A program made the position numbers and the translations under genes. DNA of 64,000 nucleotides from assembly GCA_024509875.1 (NCBI GenBank), contig JAMPIV010005812.1, positions 620,001 through 684,000 of the forward strand, given 5' to 3'. Positions 1-13,409 of the stretch are shown here, in pieces (position 1 is the first letter of the stretch; the number at the start of each line of letters is the position of its first letter). The notes under the pieces were generated by a model, which saw only the letters and a program-made list of their open reading frames with translations, was not told the DNA's origin and made no database searches. The stretch is from Oreohelix idahoensis. Its lineage: Eukaryota; Mollusca; Gastropoda; Stylommatophora; Oreohelicidae.

Positions 1-670
1 ACGCTAGCAGACGTCGCTGGCGGCTGAGTTCGGTCGGGCTGAGTTATGTTAACTCGCCCGCCCCTGCTCGCGTTGGCGGTCAGCGTACATTGTTAACTAT
101 TATTTAATTTCTCCATATGCGCTCCCTAAACAATGATCGCCTGTCATTAAATATCTATTAAATTGTCGGCGTCTGTTAGTTTTGTCGTATGGTATTAAAA
201 TAATAGACACTATAATAACAAATATACACAATGAAATATAACGTGAATTTCTATACACCCACTATCAGTCGCTTTAATGCCTATAAGTCCGGTCAGCTAA
301 ACCGTCGGGTTTATCTCTCTCCTGTAGAGATTAAGTGTCACGTCTGCCTACACTGTTAACATAATTACCGTCTAAGGTATGCGGGTAGCGGGTGGCGTGA
401 TTTAACATTTTAAATGAATATCTGGTATGAAATCGCTACGCGTTACTTTATTTCACTCGTGTTACTAGCGAGAAAAATCTAATTGAAGAATAAATGTTAA
501 GCTATCACTTTTTAAATCATTAGCGCTATTATCCTTTTACCACAAAATTCAGAATGAAACTCTCCACGAATCAATAATACACCATATCCACAAGAATTGA
601 GTTCTAGGACTGCGCGCGCTAGAATATTCAAAATTCTGACTGACTTCTAATAGTTGGGTTAAGAAAACAT
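1..670. other. AT-rich sequence, no recognised gene
   Basis: No reading frame of useful length and no repeat that recurs elsewhere in the window. I see nothing assignable here. Confidence 0.5.
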
Positions 671-842
<172 letters not shown>

Positions 843-1117
843 CGCCGGGTAGCATAGTGGTTAGTGCACTGGTTTCCTAGCGCAGTGGTCTATGGTTCGA
901 TCCCCAGATGAGGCGGAAAATTTTTAGGCCACAAACGGCTCCTGGGTCGACCCAGCCCCAAATGGGTACCAGAGCTACTCTGGGAAGGTTAAGGCGGCCG
1001 GCGTGATGCCGACCACATCACCCCTAGTGTGCCGACGGTCAAGATAATATGGGCCTAACACCATATTCCCAATATGCCTCAATGGGCGTGTAACGGGTTC
1101 CTTTTTTCCCTTTTTTA
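843..1117 (+). mobile_element. tRNA-derived SINE, near full length (SINE family 1)
   Basis: The head carries a pol III type 2 promoter. The A box TAGCATAGTGG is at 850-860 and the B box GGTTCGATCCC is at 894-904, 44 bp apart, which is tRNA-like spacing. A GC-rich body of about 170 bp follows. It recurs at 45,613-45,795 with only scattered differences and ends in the same TGTAACGG-TCCTT stretch. The element sits inside a TA microsatellite, so its TSD cannot be read. The head is too diverged from a functional tRNA fold to call a tRNA gene. As a SINE it would depend on a partner LINE for mobility, and I cannot identify that partner from the 3' end. Confidence 0.85.
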
Positions 1118-1858
<741 letters not shown>

Positions 1859-1885
1859 CTGACGAAGGGTAAAACCCGAAACGTC
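1859..1885 (+). ncRNA. Minimal hammerhead-ribozyme-like motif
   Basis: In order: CTGACGA (1859-1865, matching the conserved CUGANGA), a perfect 4-bp stem II (GGGT 1867-1870 with ACCC 1874-1877, loop AAA), GAAA (1878-1881), then C-GTC (1882-1885). A15.1-U16.1 and C15.2-G16.2 would form a two-base-pair stem III with no loop, which is the palindromic ACGU arrangement of minimal type I hammerheads in Penelope-like elements and retrozymes. Stem I is weak: only the first G-C pair is obvious. The motif may therefore be a decayed remnant. No Penelope RT was seen nearby. Confidence 0.5.
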
Positions 1886-1948
1886 CATTGTCTCATGTGA
1901 ACTGTTATTTGTAAAACGGATTCAATACCGTTTTATTAGTTTATAAAA

Positions 1949-2446
1949 TTATATCAGAGCTGTGTGCTTTCTGTGCTTCTCTATGGCGCGGAGAGCTGGA
2001 GAGTTACAGAGAAGGAAATGTCGAAATTGTCCTCTTTTCACACAACATGACTAAGAAAAGTTCTCCGAAACTTTTGGCCCAATACCATCACCAACCAAGA
2101 TCTGCTTACTCGGAGCAAGCAAGAGGATATGCGCACCATCATAGCTGGCAGACGCTGGAGCTGGGTTGGCCATGTCCTCAGAAGAGACCCCGATGCCATC
2201 ACAAGAACAGCTATGCTATGGACCCCTGAAGGAAAACGAAAGAGAGGCCGACAAAAACAACTTGGCGGAGGACTGTGGAGGCTGAGATGCAAAGAATGAA
2301 CCAGAGTTGGGGCACTGTACGAAGGATGGCCGCCGACCGAGCAAAGTGGAATCAATTTGTTGTTGCCCTACAAGATGCCACCAGGCGTAATGGCCACTGA
2401 CTGCTTTGATGGTCGGCGGCTAAGGATCAAGAAAGAAGTGACCTGT
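1949..2446 (+). mobile_element. 5'-truncated fragment of LINE family A (RTE-like)
   Basis: Closely matches the last ~500 bp of the larger copy at 31,609-34,167, beginning at the point corresponding to 33,670. It encodes the C-terminal part of the RT protein (a conserved Trp/His region in which R-W-x-W-V-G-H-V-L-R-R-D is recognisable), but stop codons and frame breaks interrupt it. It ends with the family's 3' end, where a short GAA-like tail follows GGATCAAG. It is a dead 3' remnant with no clear TSD. Confidence 0.8.
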
Positions 2447-3443
2447 CAGCGAATGTAACTGGCAAAAACATGATGGGCTTTTCGCAATCCACTTTGCCTG
2501 TCCGTTTGCAGGACAAACAGGTGTTAATGATTGGCCGGCTACTGCAAAAATCTCCCACCTCTTCCTGTCACAAAGTCTTCTGTCTATTGTTGCCCCTTCG
2601 CGTGTCATTCTTGCGTGGATGCTTTTTAATCTCTCTATTCATTATCCACTTTCTGCGTGTCACGAGTGTCCTTTGTTGTCCGTCGGCCGCCCTTTTTTGT
2701 CCATCAGCAGCGCCATTGTCCCGACTTGGGTTCGTTTGAACAGAGGTTTAGACTATCTCTATTGCCAAGCCGGCGTTTCCCATAGTTAAACGAAACTCAA
2801 TGTAGCATGTCTCGTGATGTTTACACATTGAATTAGGTATCAAAGAATTTGTTCTGTACACATGTGTGTTTCATAAGATAACAATGAAGCCAGGTGTGTT
2901 CCGCAAGGTGGGAGCATGAACCAAAGGAGTGTGAAGTTAGATACAAGTCGTGATCAACAAAGATTACCTTAACCACGATGAAAGAGCAAAATGTGGGAGA
3001 AAATAAAATAAGAATGATGTTGGAAAGGACAGAGCGATAAAGACAGACCTAATATACAACAATAATCCCAGCTTATCTTTCACTCCTCCATCTATTGTTG
3101 ACAATACGATCATCGCCGTAATCTAAGAAACACATTGAGCAATCAGGTTAAACCGGGATGGTGAATGGCGAAGTAGGATAAGGTATGATAAGATAACCTT
3201 CGTCGACGAGGGCGAAATAATGCGAAAAGGAGCGGGTGAGAAAAAAGAAAAGGAAGGGCACAGAAGAGAGTTGAAAGTCACAGGAAAATGTAATGATAGA
3301 AGATGTGACTTGTCACTTATGGGTACAAACGTTATGGGGCCATTTTTTATTGGATGTGGCGGCTGTGAGTTTTGTGATAAAATGTGGTAACTGCGGAGTC
3401 TGGCCGGACAGAAAAGCAGGGTTGTTAAAAAAAGACCGTAATC
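2447..3443. other. No gene recognised
   Basis: Includes a pyrimidine-rich stretch (2,460-2,760) with no recognisable product. I see no domain, RNA or window-internal repeat in the rest. Confidence 0.4.
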
Positions 3444-3454
3444 GAGTTATATCA

Positions 3455-3761
3455 GGGACCGAAGACGCAGCAAGAGAGATGAATGCAGTCAGCAATTCAT
3501 GGTTTGACTGCTTGCGTCAGGGTCAGCGAACCAGAGCTGACCAAGACCCTAGTTCACCTCCAAGTGGTGGTCCTGTAAACAGGCTACATCACTGCAGTCT
3601 GGCCGAGAGAGTAGGGATCGAAGAGGGAAGGCAAACCCGGTCCCAAAAATGCCATGCTAAAATCGGATGTGTCGGGCCGAAAAGCGCAAATATCGCAGCT
3701 TTGCTGTAAACGGCGACACAACGTAACAAACATCCTTTTCAGGACGAACGCAGAAGAAGAA
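3455..3761 (+). mobile_element. SINE-like element with (GAA)n tail, family 2, complete copy
   Basis: A 307-bp element starting GGGACCGAAGACGCAGC and ending in GAAGAAGAAG. It is flanked by a perfect 11-bp TSD, GAGTTATATCA (3444-3454 and 3762-3772), which shows target-primed insertion. Related copies lie at 12,807-13,084, 17,071-17,168 and 18,595-18,903. No convincing A/B box was found, so it is not clearly tRNA-derived. It could be a LINE 3' fragment or an internally deleted LINE derivative. A partly open frame runs through the copies, but stops differ between them, so I do not call a gene. Confidence 0.8.
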
Positions 3762-3772
3762 GAGTTATATCA

Positions 3773-4462
3773 CATGTAAACTTTCCCACACACTTCCGCA
3801 GCTTGAGGGAGAGGTATAGTTGCAAAAAAAAAGTTAGGAAATTTGCGTGGACTTTCTAAAATCGTACACAATTTAGCAAGCATTCAGTGACATTTTCAAA
3901 CTAGATCTTGGAACTATTAGACACGATTTGGACAGTTGACGTCATTGCGTAATTTTAAAACTGAATTCGAAAATATCAGAGCAAATGAATTGAAGAGCCT
4001 AAGGCGACGTAAATGTCGCACAATATTGTGATTGGAATAGCTTTTTGGATTGATTGTTGTATTACTCAGCAGATCGTAGGAACAGCAAGCCATGTGCGCT
4101 AAATCTCTTTCTCGGCGAACATTTTAACAATTATAATCGAAATAAGCTGTTACTGTGGCGCAGTATTCCTGCATCTATAGATGTTACTGTGTAATCTAGA
4201 GGTTCTCAAGCTTTTTTAAAGGGTGACACACTATATCTAGTGTTCGTGATCATGAACCAGCAAATTCACTTATATTATTGAAACGAACATGTATGCCCGT
4301 CAAAACCCAGACGGGGAAGAAGTAAAGCCAACGTCTTAACCTTTCAGCATCTGCAGCACGTTTAGAGTAATGAGGATCCTGGTCGGAACTCATTTTGTTG
4401 ATGCTGAACGAAGCTACTTTATGTATCTATTTTTAATTTTGGCATATTGTTTTGTGTCAATG
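3773..4462. other. No gene recognised
   Basis: AT-rich spacer between two retroelement insertions. Nothing assignable. Confidence 0.4.
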
Positions 4463-4470
4463 GATATAAA

Positions 4471-5208
4471 GACTGAATAAGTACAGCCAGCAGGTTGGTC
4501 TGAACATCAATCTGAAGATTTCAGAGGTCATGACACTCAATGGGGGCAATCCTGAGCCAATAACAATAAGGAACCAGAAGCTAGAACAGACAGACACATT
4601 TACTTACCTAGGATGCATAGTAACACCAGACATCAACAACAGAATGAATAAAGCAAGAACAGCCTTTTCTAGCCTCATTACATTTGGAAGTCTTCCCAGT
4701 ACAGCACAAACACCAAATTAAGACTGTATGAGAGCTGTGTACTTTCTGTGCTTCTCTATGGTGCGGAATGCTGGAGAGTAACAGAGAAGGAATGTCGAAA
4801 CTGTACTCCTTCCATACAATCTGCATAAGGAAAATTCTCCGAATCTTTTGGCCGAATACCAACCAAGAACTACTTATTCGGAGTAACCAGGAGGACATGC
4901 ACACCATCATTGCTGGCAGACGCTGTAGTTGGGTTGTCCACGTCCTCAGAAGGGACCCTGATACCACTACAAGAACAGGTATGCTATGGACCCCCGAAGG
5001 AAAGCGAAAGAGAGGCCTACCAAAACAACGGAGAACTGTGGAAGCCGAGATGCAAAAAATGAACCAGAGTTGGGGCACTGTACGAAGGATGGCTGCCGAC
5101 CGAACAAAGTGGAATCAATTTGTTGCTGCCATACAAGACGCCACCAGGCGTGATGGTCACTGACTGCTTTGACGGTCGGCGGCTATGGATCAAAAAAGTA
5201 GTAGAATA
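4471..5208 (+). mobile_element. 5'-truncated fragment of LINE family A (RTE-like)
   Basis: Homologous to 33,410-34,165 in the larger copy. It starts inside the RT domain, after the catalytic YADD position, and runs to the same 3' end (GGCGGCTATGGATC then an A-rich tail). Two open pieces (4530-4721 and 4768-5163) are in different frames, so it is a pseudogene. Relative to the larger copy it has a deletion of several codons near 4630 as well as a frameshift near 4790. A possible 8-bp TSD, GATATAAA (4463-4470 and 5209-5216), flanks it, but the sequence is low in complexity. Confidence 0.8.
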
Positions 5209-5403
5209 GATATAAAAAATGTCATTTTAATTTTGTCTCCCTTCTTTCATGGATATAATTTCCCAGCTCGCTTTCCAAGAGGAACAATCAAACCACAATA
5301 ATATCTGTAAATATATGTGATTACATGACATTTTACTAAAATTGTTTCACTTTTTTATTTTAAAACATAATGCTGTTATTACTGCCTGTTTTAATACATA
5401 CAT

Positions 5404-5666
5404 ACTTACTTAGTCGTTCCCCTTCTACCGTGAGGTGTAGAGGTTTGGAAGAGAGAGCGCCAGACTATCCTATCGGCTGTCCGTTCCAGTTCGTCGCCTT
5501 TAGAATCAGTCCGGTTTTCTCTCTTATATTACTCGTAATCATAGTTTAAAGCAAACAGGTGATTGGCCTGTTGTGCCTTTGCATGGTGGAGGGGCTGCCT
5601 CCTTACGGTCTCCATGCAGGCCGCCCTCCTCCTTTTTCAGCCGGGCTTGGGACCGGCCTAGGCGGA
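5404..5666 (-). mobile_element. Non-autonomous retroposon with LINE-B 3' end
   Basis: A 263-bp insertion flanked by a perfect 16-bp TSD, GTTTTAATACATACAT (5388-5403 and 5667-5682). On the minus strand its last ~85 bp are nearly identical to the 3' end of LINE B at 8716 onward (the stretch ending ACGACTAAGTAAGT), so it has the same tail and presumably the same RT recognition signal. Its 5' part is GC-rich and unlike the LINE RT region. No A or B box is visible, so an internally deleted LINE (5' leader joined to 3' end) fits better than a tRNA SINE. Confidence 0.8.
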
Positions 5667-5682
5667 GTTTTAATACATACAT

Positions 5683-8600
5683 TACAAATATAACACATGT
5701 AATTCTGACCTTTATATACATATGAGTCGGCTTGTATTAAAATATCTGTGACATAAAATCATCGAAATGCTCTTTCCGCTGAGCATTGTGTGCGTTTCAA
5801 ACATACCAAACAAAATGAAATAAGTTGACTGTATTAGTGCCATTATGCAAAATCCAATTGTTGCAGCACACATCGTGGACATAAAGCTTTCTCACAGGTT
5901 GGGAACCGCTGGTGTAATCGATAGGCTGTAACCATCACTACCTCGGTGATTTCAGAGGTAACAGGTAGGATAAGAAGAACAGCAAGGTGGTATATTTTTC
6001 TTATTTTGCCATTTTTATAGGTTGATGTTGGTTTTGACCCACGAATAAGAAATATGTGGTTGTTTCTCACAAAAATGCACGTTTCAACCACTTGTAGGTG
6101 TCGTAGGTTTTCGATAGGGGAATTAAGACATAGATTGGTCCCTTCTGAATAGAAATAGAACAGGTGATAGCTCAGTGAGAGTTAATGTAAAGAAAATAGA
6201 TTTCACGAGTGAGATGGTGGAAACTAATAGAGTCTGTCCCTGAAACGCGAGAAGCTTCTCTCGGTCAGCCTAAGTTCTACAACAGATCTAGAATAGTCAG
6301 ACAGTCTATTAGAACATATATAGTAATCTATATATACCACTTGTAGTGAGATACATTGATACACCGATCAAATAGTTAAAATTCCACGTGTTTAGAAAGA
6401 TAAAATAATATATAGAGATAAATAGGTAAGTTGCGCTTCAGCATCGTCACCGGCGCCAGCAGTCGTATTAATTTTTTTTTGATAAGCCTTAACGCAAGTA
6501 AACGATACCCTTCTCTCACTCGATAGTACTAGTGTTTAAAAATACGTCCTTGAAAATTAACTGTAATAGTTTGCCAGCCAAGGCACAATTTTTTCAAGCA
6601 AGAGTGAAAGTAGATAAACGGAGGAATGCAAGTGAGAGACGGGAAAAATACGACCATTAACACGTGTTGGTTTGAATCGCGACAGCGCGTGACACCATGC
6701 TGGTAGCATATTTGAATAAAACGCCACAAACCAACTAGCCCACCCCCTTATTGCCATTCGCGCAGCCTAAATGTATAAACACTCAGATCGGGAGACTGCG
6801 TTGAAAAACACACACACAGTCGTATTTTTAGGATGAAATGCAGGCGTTATGCTTCTTTTTGTATAAGCACGATGGAGCGGGGAAAACGATGGTGTATTTT
6901 TAGTAAAGAAAGAAAAAATTACGATTAACGTGGAAATTTGAAAATTTAACCTAGTGTGTAGGGGACAGGAGGAAAACGTAAAAACTTATTAACAACAGTG
7001 AGATGCAAACCCATGATGGCAAACTGAACTTAGATGAAGACTGATAATAAAATAAACGAAAGGACAGTTGACAATTAAAAGGATAATATTTGCTTGTTAG
7101 CATATCATAGTCCCCATAAGGTATATTATTATAAAAGTATACGTTATTTGAATAAAGGAAGAGTGAAAAATAATGGGATAAAAGATACGAATAAAACCAG
7201 AAGGACTACATGACAGCTAGTCTTCTGATCCATAATTGGTTTTCCGCATATTTTTTTTTAAACAGTTAGATAGGGACTGAAATATGGAACTGAAAGACAC
7301 AGTGACGGACATACGGAATAGCCTCACTCAGCTCGCCATATCTTGGGAGGGGAGAGGTAGTCCAAGATTTAAAATGTAACGTATTTTGAAAAAAGGACGC
7401 TAGAAAGCATAACATAATTTGATTGGTTGGAGCAAATAGACTAAGGATAGTAATAAAAACGATTTGAACCTAGCGTTCGGGGCCACTTGAGAAAAATCTT
7501 TTTAATAAGTAGTGTTATCAAAGGGAGCAGGGAATCCATGACCATTGCCCTTGCCTTCCTGCACCAGCGGCGATTGTGTGTGACCATTAATCGCTAGATT
7601 AACCTACATATTGTGTAAATTTCATTGATGCGGTAAGATAACCATTTATATAACCACTTTTGTTTATTGACATGCATTTGTATTATTGAATGTGTATAAA
7701 AATAATCAGTGCGTAGAGGCATATCTAAAAAGACGCCAACCAAAAATGTTGTGCCTTGCCACAACTATTGTTAGGAAAGTATCTCTTTTATTAAAGCCAG
7801 ACCGGCTTACTTGGGTTTTGGGAGAAAATAAAAAATACTTAAAAGGGGAAATTGATGTACATTATTATGATGTAAGACCAGAAAACCACTGGCCGTCTCC
7901 AGCAAGTCACAGTGTTTGCACTTGACTTTTTATATAAGTAAATATAAGTTTACCTATGACTATGAAGATATCAAACAGATGTTTGAAGACATGATGATGA
8001 ATAGGGCACACAACCAGATAGGAACGATAGCTATTTGTAGCAAAGACCCACTGATCTTGAAAATATTGATACTGTGATATGTGATTAGAGATGGAGATGG
8101 GTTTATGATGTACTGAGGTAGGGATTAATCCTCTACTTGCAGGGTTCAACTGTGGAACCATAAAGTGAGCCACATACTACTATACTTTCAACTGAAGCTG
8201 CCAGAGTGAGGCATAACGTTCCTGAGTGCCTAACTTACGAAGTATTCTGTAGCAGCATTCTGCCGAAGTGAAATCGTGCAGAAAGTGGATGTGTGAGAGA
8301 GACAGCCGATTTTTACTGGATTATTCAGATAAGAGCATCCGTCCACGGGCGTGTCTTGGTTCACATAACTTTAATCTCCATCATCTATATAGCCGATTGA
8401 GGTCGTAGGGTGGTAGCAGCCAGGTTCCCTGAGAACATCTTATTCAACTCTTAGACTCAGGGGCTTGCACAGCTGACCTCACATCGGTAGACAAATAATA
8501 CTTTATTGTTTAACATCAAAACCCACCACACCACTCACATACACACACATAAGTGACAACAGTTAGACGCACAGACGTGAAAAACTATAACAATGGAATA

Positions 8601-8703
8601 TAGATATTTTGGAACGAGCTGACCGACACACTTGAATAAAGTTTATGTAAATTTTATTAACATAACCAAAATTTTCCACAACAAATAAGTTTGCTAATCA
8701 AGC
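5683..8703. other. No gene recognised
   Basis: About 3 kb of AT-rich DNA. Small frames (for example 7686-7925) show no domain, no repetition and no convincing coding character. No element boundary was found. Confidence 0.4.
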
Positions 8704-8715
8704 ACATATAAATAC

Positions 8716-10101
8716 TTACTTACTTACTTAGTCGTTCCCCTTCTACCGTGAGGTGTAGAGGTTTGGAAGAGAGAGCGCCAGACCATTCTATCAGCTGTCT
8801 TCTTCCTGGCCTGGTTCCATTCTAGTCCTCGGTCCTTCAAAGATTGTCTAATGTTGTCCTCCCAGCAGACTCTGGGTCGTCCTGGAGGTCTGGATCCCTG
8901 GCTCTTTGTTTCCCATGCTTGTCGTGGTAGCCGATCTTCTCCCATTCTGCAGACATGGCCAAACCATCTTAGTTGGGACTGTTCTAATTGGGTCTGCAGC
9001 GGATGGGATTTTAGGCCTTGACGGATCGTCTGGTTGCGGACCATGTCTCTTCTTGTTACTTCAACCACTTTCCTCAGATACCTCATTTCTGAGGTTTGGA
9101 TCTGGCTTTTGTGGGTTGTAGTCATTGCCCACGACTCGCATCCATATGTCAAGACTGGGACATAGGTGGAGCGGTATACAGCCATCTTCGTTTTCTTACC
9201 AACCTCTTTCTTGCTGAGGAATCCACGATTTATGGCCTGAAAAAGTCTCCCAGCCGCTGCTTTTCGAGTGGCCAACTCTTCTTTGATGCCTCCCTTTCGG
9301 TCTATAATAGCTCCGAGATATTTAAAGTGGTCGACCTGCTCCAGGACCTGTTCTCCCAACTTAATCTGATGTTTTCTTTCTTCTCGTGATATCACCATGG
9401 ATTTTGTTTTAGAGCTGCTTATGACCATCCCTCTCTTCTCCAGCTCTTCCTTCCAGACTTGCAGGTTGGATTGGAGATGTGCCTCTGATTTAGCAATCAG
9501 GGCAACATCATCAGCAAATGCCAGCTCCGAAATATAGACCTGTCTCATCTTCCAGTACCCCACTGAATACTTTCTTGTTCTCTCCTTACATGCCTTGATG
9601 ACATCGTCCATAAGGAGTATGAAGAGGTAAGGTGATAGGATATCACCTTGTCTTACACCAGTGGTGGTCCTGAACTCTTCTGACTTATGATTTGCTGTCC
9701 TCACATAATTTCTGCAAGACTTGTAGAAGCTCTGTATAGCATGAATCAGAGGTGCTGGAATATTCTTCCTTGCCAAACAGTCCCAAAGTTTGCTCCAGGG
9801 GACCCTGTCAAACGCCTTTTCCAGATCTATGAAACAAAGATGGATCTCACTCTTATACTCAAGGGCCTTTTCACTCAGCTGTCTGAGTGTGAAGATTAGG
9901 TCTTGAGTACTTCGGTTTGCTCGGAATCCGCACTGGACCTCATCCAATTGTGGCTCAGCTAGGCGTCGGAGTCTCTGCTCTAGGATTCTAGAGTAGATTT
10001 TACCAGGGACACTGAGAAGGGATATGCCTCTATGGTTTCCACATTGTCGATTGTCACCCTTTTTGAAAATTGGTGTTATGATGGCAATCTCCCAATCCTT
10101 T
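8716..10101 (-). mobile_element. 5'-truncated LINE family B (APE-type, RTE-like) with perfect TSD
   Basis: Flanked by the 12-bp TSD ACATATAAATAC (8704-8715 and 10102-10113). The 3' end, on the left in this orientation, carries an (AAGT)n microsatellite tail, as RTE-type LINEs often do in place of poly(A). The insertion is truncated inside the RT coding region, the normal outcome of incomplete target-primed reverse transcription. Its 3' end is shared with the small element at 5404-5666. Confidence 0.92.
8724..10101 (-). CDS. LINE-B reverse transcriptase, C-terminal part of ORF2
   Basis: An uninterrupted frame of about 459 codons inside the truncated LINE. The six codons upstream (to 10,115) come from target DNA, so the apparent Met start is not the element's own. 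RT motifs are in order: acidic motif A in FIDLEKAFDRV (Asp near residue 97), GVRQGD near 153-158, and catalytic FADD at 200-203, followed by the thumb and a C-terminal region with a W-F-G-H-V pattern near 375. No endonuclease remains, so the copy cannot move by itself. The intact frame implies a recent insertion. Clade assignment (RTE-like) rests on tail type and overall pattern and is tentative. Confidence 0.85.
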
Positions 10102-10113
10102 ACATATAAATAC

Positions 10114-12304
10114 ACTTAGGTTAATGGATTACTAAAACAATAATAGACTCATAGGTGTAATCCTTTCCCCCTCTGTTTAGCCCAACGATCCCGTTAGAAG
10201 AAAAGATATAGCCCCCAAAGAGTCACAGATTTATACGCTATGGTCTAGTATTTCCCTCTATAGTTAAGAACAGAGTTGATATATTAATCTATTTTTAAGA
10301 GGAAAACAGCATTAGCAACAACTTGCATAATGAAATTACAAAGTGGGTGCATACATCATACTATACATGAATCACTCAGTCCTGCTTTCTCTCTGTTCAT
10401 TCACCCGTGGCCACGGACGTACTTTCTTACTTACAAATTGATGTCTTTCACCTTCAGGCGCAAGCTTTAGGACACACACAAACAGTGAATCTGTATTCTT
10501 TTATTAAAGCGAATCCCAGCTCTGCAGATACAGGTTTCATACAATGTTTCGGGGAGCATTCACTTTACAACTATATTTTAAGATTACTGTTAATGTCACT
10601 TGAATCAGTTCGGGTAAGAAATTTTAAACGGGCTCACTGTGTCAGAATCACGAGGTTTCCACTATTTAGGAAAATGACAGGTTGGTAACTTCTCTCAAAT
10701 GTAAAATTCTTGGTCACACCACAATTAGTCAAAAACGTCGGAAATGTTACTGTTTGTAATTTTTCTTGCCACAAGGACTGAATGTACAATGAGATTGTTG
10801 GGAAGAATTATAATCTGGCTCGATAGGCCCAGTTATTGCATTTAGTATTAAAGTTCGTGAGATGAGTACTCTGTCTTTTTCTGGAGGCAAAAACAATGCC
10901 AGACAGGTTGTAACTTGGAAACTCACTTATTTAAATTACATAAATGTTTCTTCTGGTTCTTCTCATATACTGAAACCGCTGGTAGATGTTGGGCTTTACC
11001 CGGAATACTGTATAAAGAAAAAGAAAAAGAAACATACAGAATACTTAAACATAATATTGTACACATCCTATCCTACCCTCGCGTAAAACCTAATATTCAC
11101 TTCGGTTATTAACTTTAAGTTAAAGACTATAAGCTTAGCGCTTGTCTCATCGTTAAACTTTCGTGAAATAAATTATAGTCATTACAAAAATCAATCCTCA
11201 TGAATTAGAAATACATACGTATTCCGTCAATACTCAATGATGAATCAGTGCATTAATTTAGATGGTAAAACTATTCTCTGACTGGTTACTAGCAATTAAA
11301 TTAAATTTATTAATAGCCGAATGAGTTTAGATAGAAATATAATTTATTTGCTATCCACTGTAACACAGTAAACTTTAGAGAATTATCATTTAATCACAGA
11401 AATTAAACTATGTAAAAATGAAATAGGCGATCTACAACTAAAATCACTTAACACTACTAGATATATATATATATATCTAACATTAGCGCAGAAGTAAAAC
11501 AATCTCCAATCGACCAACTAAATGATGCTTCTATTAACAGAGATCTTAGGAATCGGAAGCTAGATGGTTTTAGTCTTTCTGGCTGTACTGGATGAATTAA
11601 GTTAGAATTCTGGAGTATATATCTCTCCGAAATCAGAGGAAGGTTACGTCTATAACCCGACCCGACTCATTTGCCAGAGATGTTAGCACTTACGTCCAGA
11701 TTTACATATTCCCTTGCTCATTCTACGAATAAAACGAATTCTTCACACCCTTACCGAAACCAGACTTAACACCTACAGTAAATTCTCTCGATCTGATCAG
11801 ACCTCGGCAATAAAACTCACAGTGTGCGTTTTACACGTTCTGCTTCATATGGCCGTTCCCAGCGATCAATGTCTTTCATCTCAAATCTTTCACCGAGAAT
11901 AATTAACTATAGGCGGACAGATCAGAGAAAAATAATAGACGATAGTCTTACTTCTTATCCCTGTCGAGAACGAATTAACACGATTTGGTCTCATCAAAGA
12001 ACTTAGCTTAACAGCAATAAAATGCGTTGCTAAATTAGAAAGGAAAAGACAAAGGTATGAATGGGAGAGTATATCTTAACAATCGAGCGTATGCGAAAAA
12101 AAGAAAGGTAAAAGAGCGAAAGAAAGGTAAAGACAAGGGCAGAATAAAGAATAAATATCTGAAATTTATTAATCATAATATCTCTGCCACTGTAGGTTAT
12201 AATTTTAGTTAAACCAAATGGAATCGCAATTCAGACTTGACAATTTCTGCTGAAGTAGACCATTGCTTCCAGGCTGTATTTTTATTTTCGTTTTTGGATC
12301 TGTT
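10114..12304. other. No gene recognised
   Basis: AT-rich spacer including a short TA run at 11,460-11,476. Frames of 60-95 codons lack domains or repeats. Nothing assignable. Confidence 0.4.
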
Positions 12305-12806
12305 GAGATAGTTCTATTACAGCTCGCTAGTTTCCTGTATCTACTGAGATAGTTCTATTACAACTAGCTAATTTTCTGTATCTATTGAGATAGTTCTATT
12401 ACAACTAGCTAATTTTCTGTATCTATTGAGATAGTTCTATTACAACTAGCTAATTTCCGGTATCTACTGAGATAGTTCTATTACAACTAGCTAATTTTCT
12501 GTATCTATTGAGATAGTTCTATTACAACTAGCTAATTTTCTGTATCTATTGAGATAGTTCTATTACAACTAGCTAATTTTCTGTATCTATTGAGATAGTT
12601 CTATTACAGCTGGCTAATTTCCTGGTTCTGTTGAGATAGTTCTATAGAGCTGACAAATGTCCTGTATCTATTGAGATAGTTCTATTACATCTAGCTAATT
12701 TCCTGATTCTGTTGAGATAGTTCTATAATAACTTTCACATTTTCTTTGTCTATTGAGATAGTTCTATTGCAGCTGACAAATGTCCTGTATCTATTGAGAT
12801 GATTCT

Positions 12807-13084
12807 TCTTCTTCTTCGTTCGCCCTGTCTGTTTACGCCTAAGCTGTGATATCTGCACCTTTGTCGACACATCCGACTTCAGCACGGCATTTTTTAGGGA
12901 CCGGGTTTGCCTTCCCATTTCGATCCGCACTCGCTCAGCCAGCCTGCACTGCTGCAGACTGTTTCCAGGACCACCACGTGGAGGTGGAGTGCGGTCTTGA
13001 CCAGCTCTGGTTCGCTGGTCCTGACGCAGGCAGTACAGCTATGGGTCGCTGACTGCATTCACTATTGCTGCATCTTGGGGTCCC
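12807..13084 (-). mobile_element. SINE-like element with (GAA)n tail, family 2, inside satellite
   Basis: A 278-bp copy in reverse orientation, flanked by the 11-bp TSD GAGATGATTCT (12,796-12,806 and 13,085-13,095). The TSD itself is a satellite unit, so the insertion came after the array expanded. On the minus strand it starts GGGACCCCAAGATGCAGC and ends GAACGAAGAAGAAGAAG. It differs from the 3455-3761 copy by substitutions and by loss of roughly 30 bp near the 3' end. Confidence 0.88.
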
Positions 13085-13409
13085 GAGATGATTCTATTAC
13101 AGCTTGCTAATTTCATGTATCTATTAAGATAGATATATTACAGCCAGCTAATTTCCTGATTCTATTGAGATAGTTCTATACAGCCTGCTAATGTCCTGGT
13201 TCTGTTGAGATAGTTCTATTGCAGCTGACAAATGTCCTGTATCTATTGAGATAGTTCTATTTCAGCTTGCTAATTTCCTTTATCTATTGAGATAGTTCTA
13301 TTACAGCTAGCTCATTTCCTGATTCTATTGAGATAGCTCTATTATAGATTGCTAATTTCCTGGTTCTGGTGAGATAGTTTTATTACAGCTTGCTAATTTT
13401 CTGTATGTA

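Noticed and set aside
843..915. Functional tRNA gene
   Set aside because: A and B boxes are present, but the acceptor stem does not pair well and a SINE body follows, with a second copy elsewhere.
3293..3709. 138-codon frame as a gene
   Set aside because: Runs from unique flank across a TSD into a SINE-like element; other copies carry stops in the corresponding frame.
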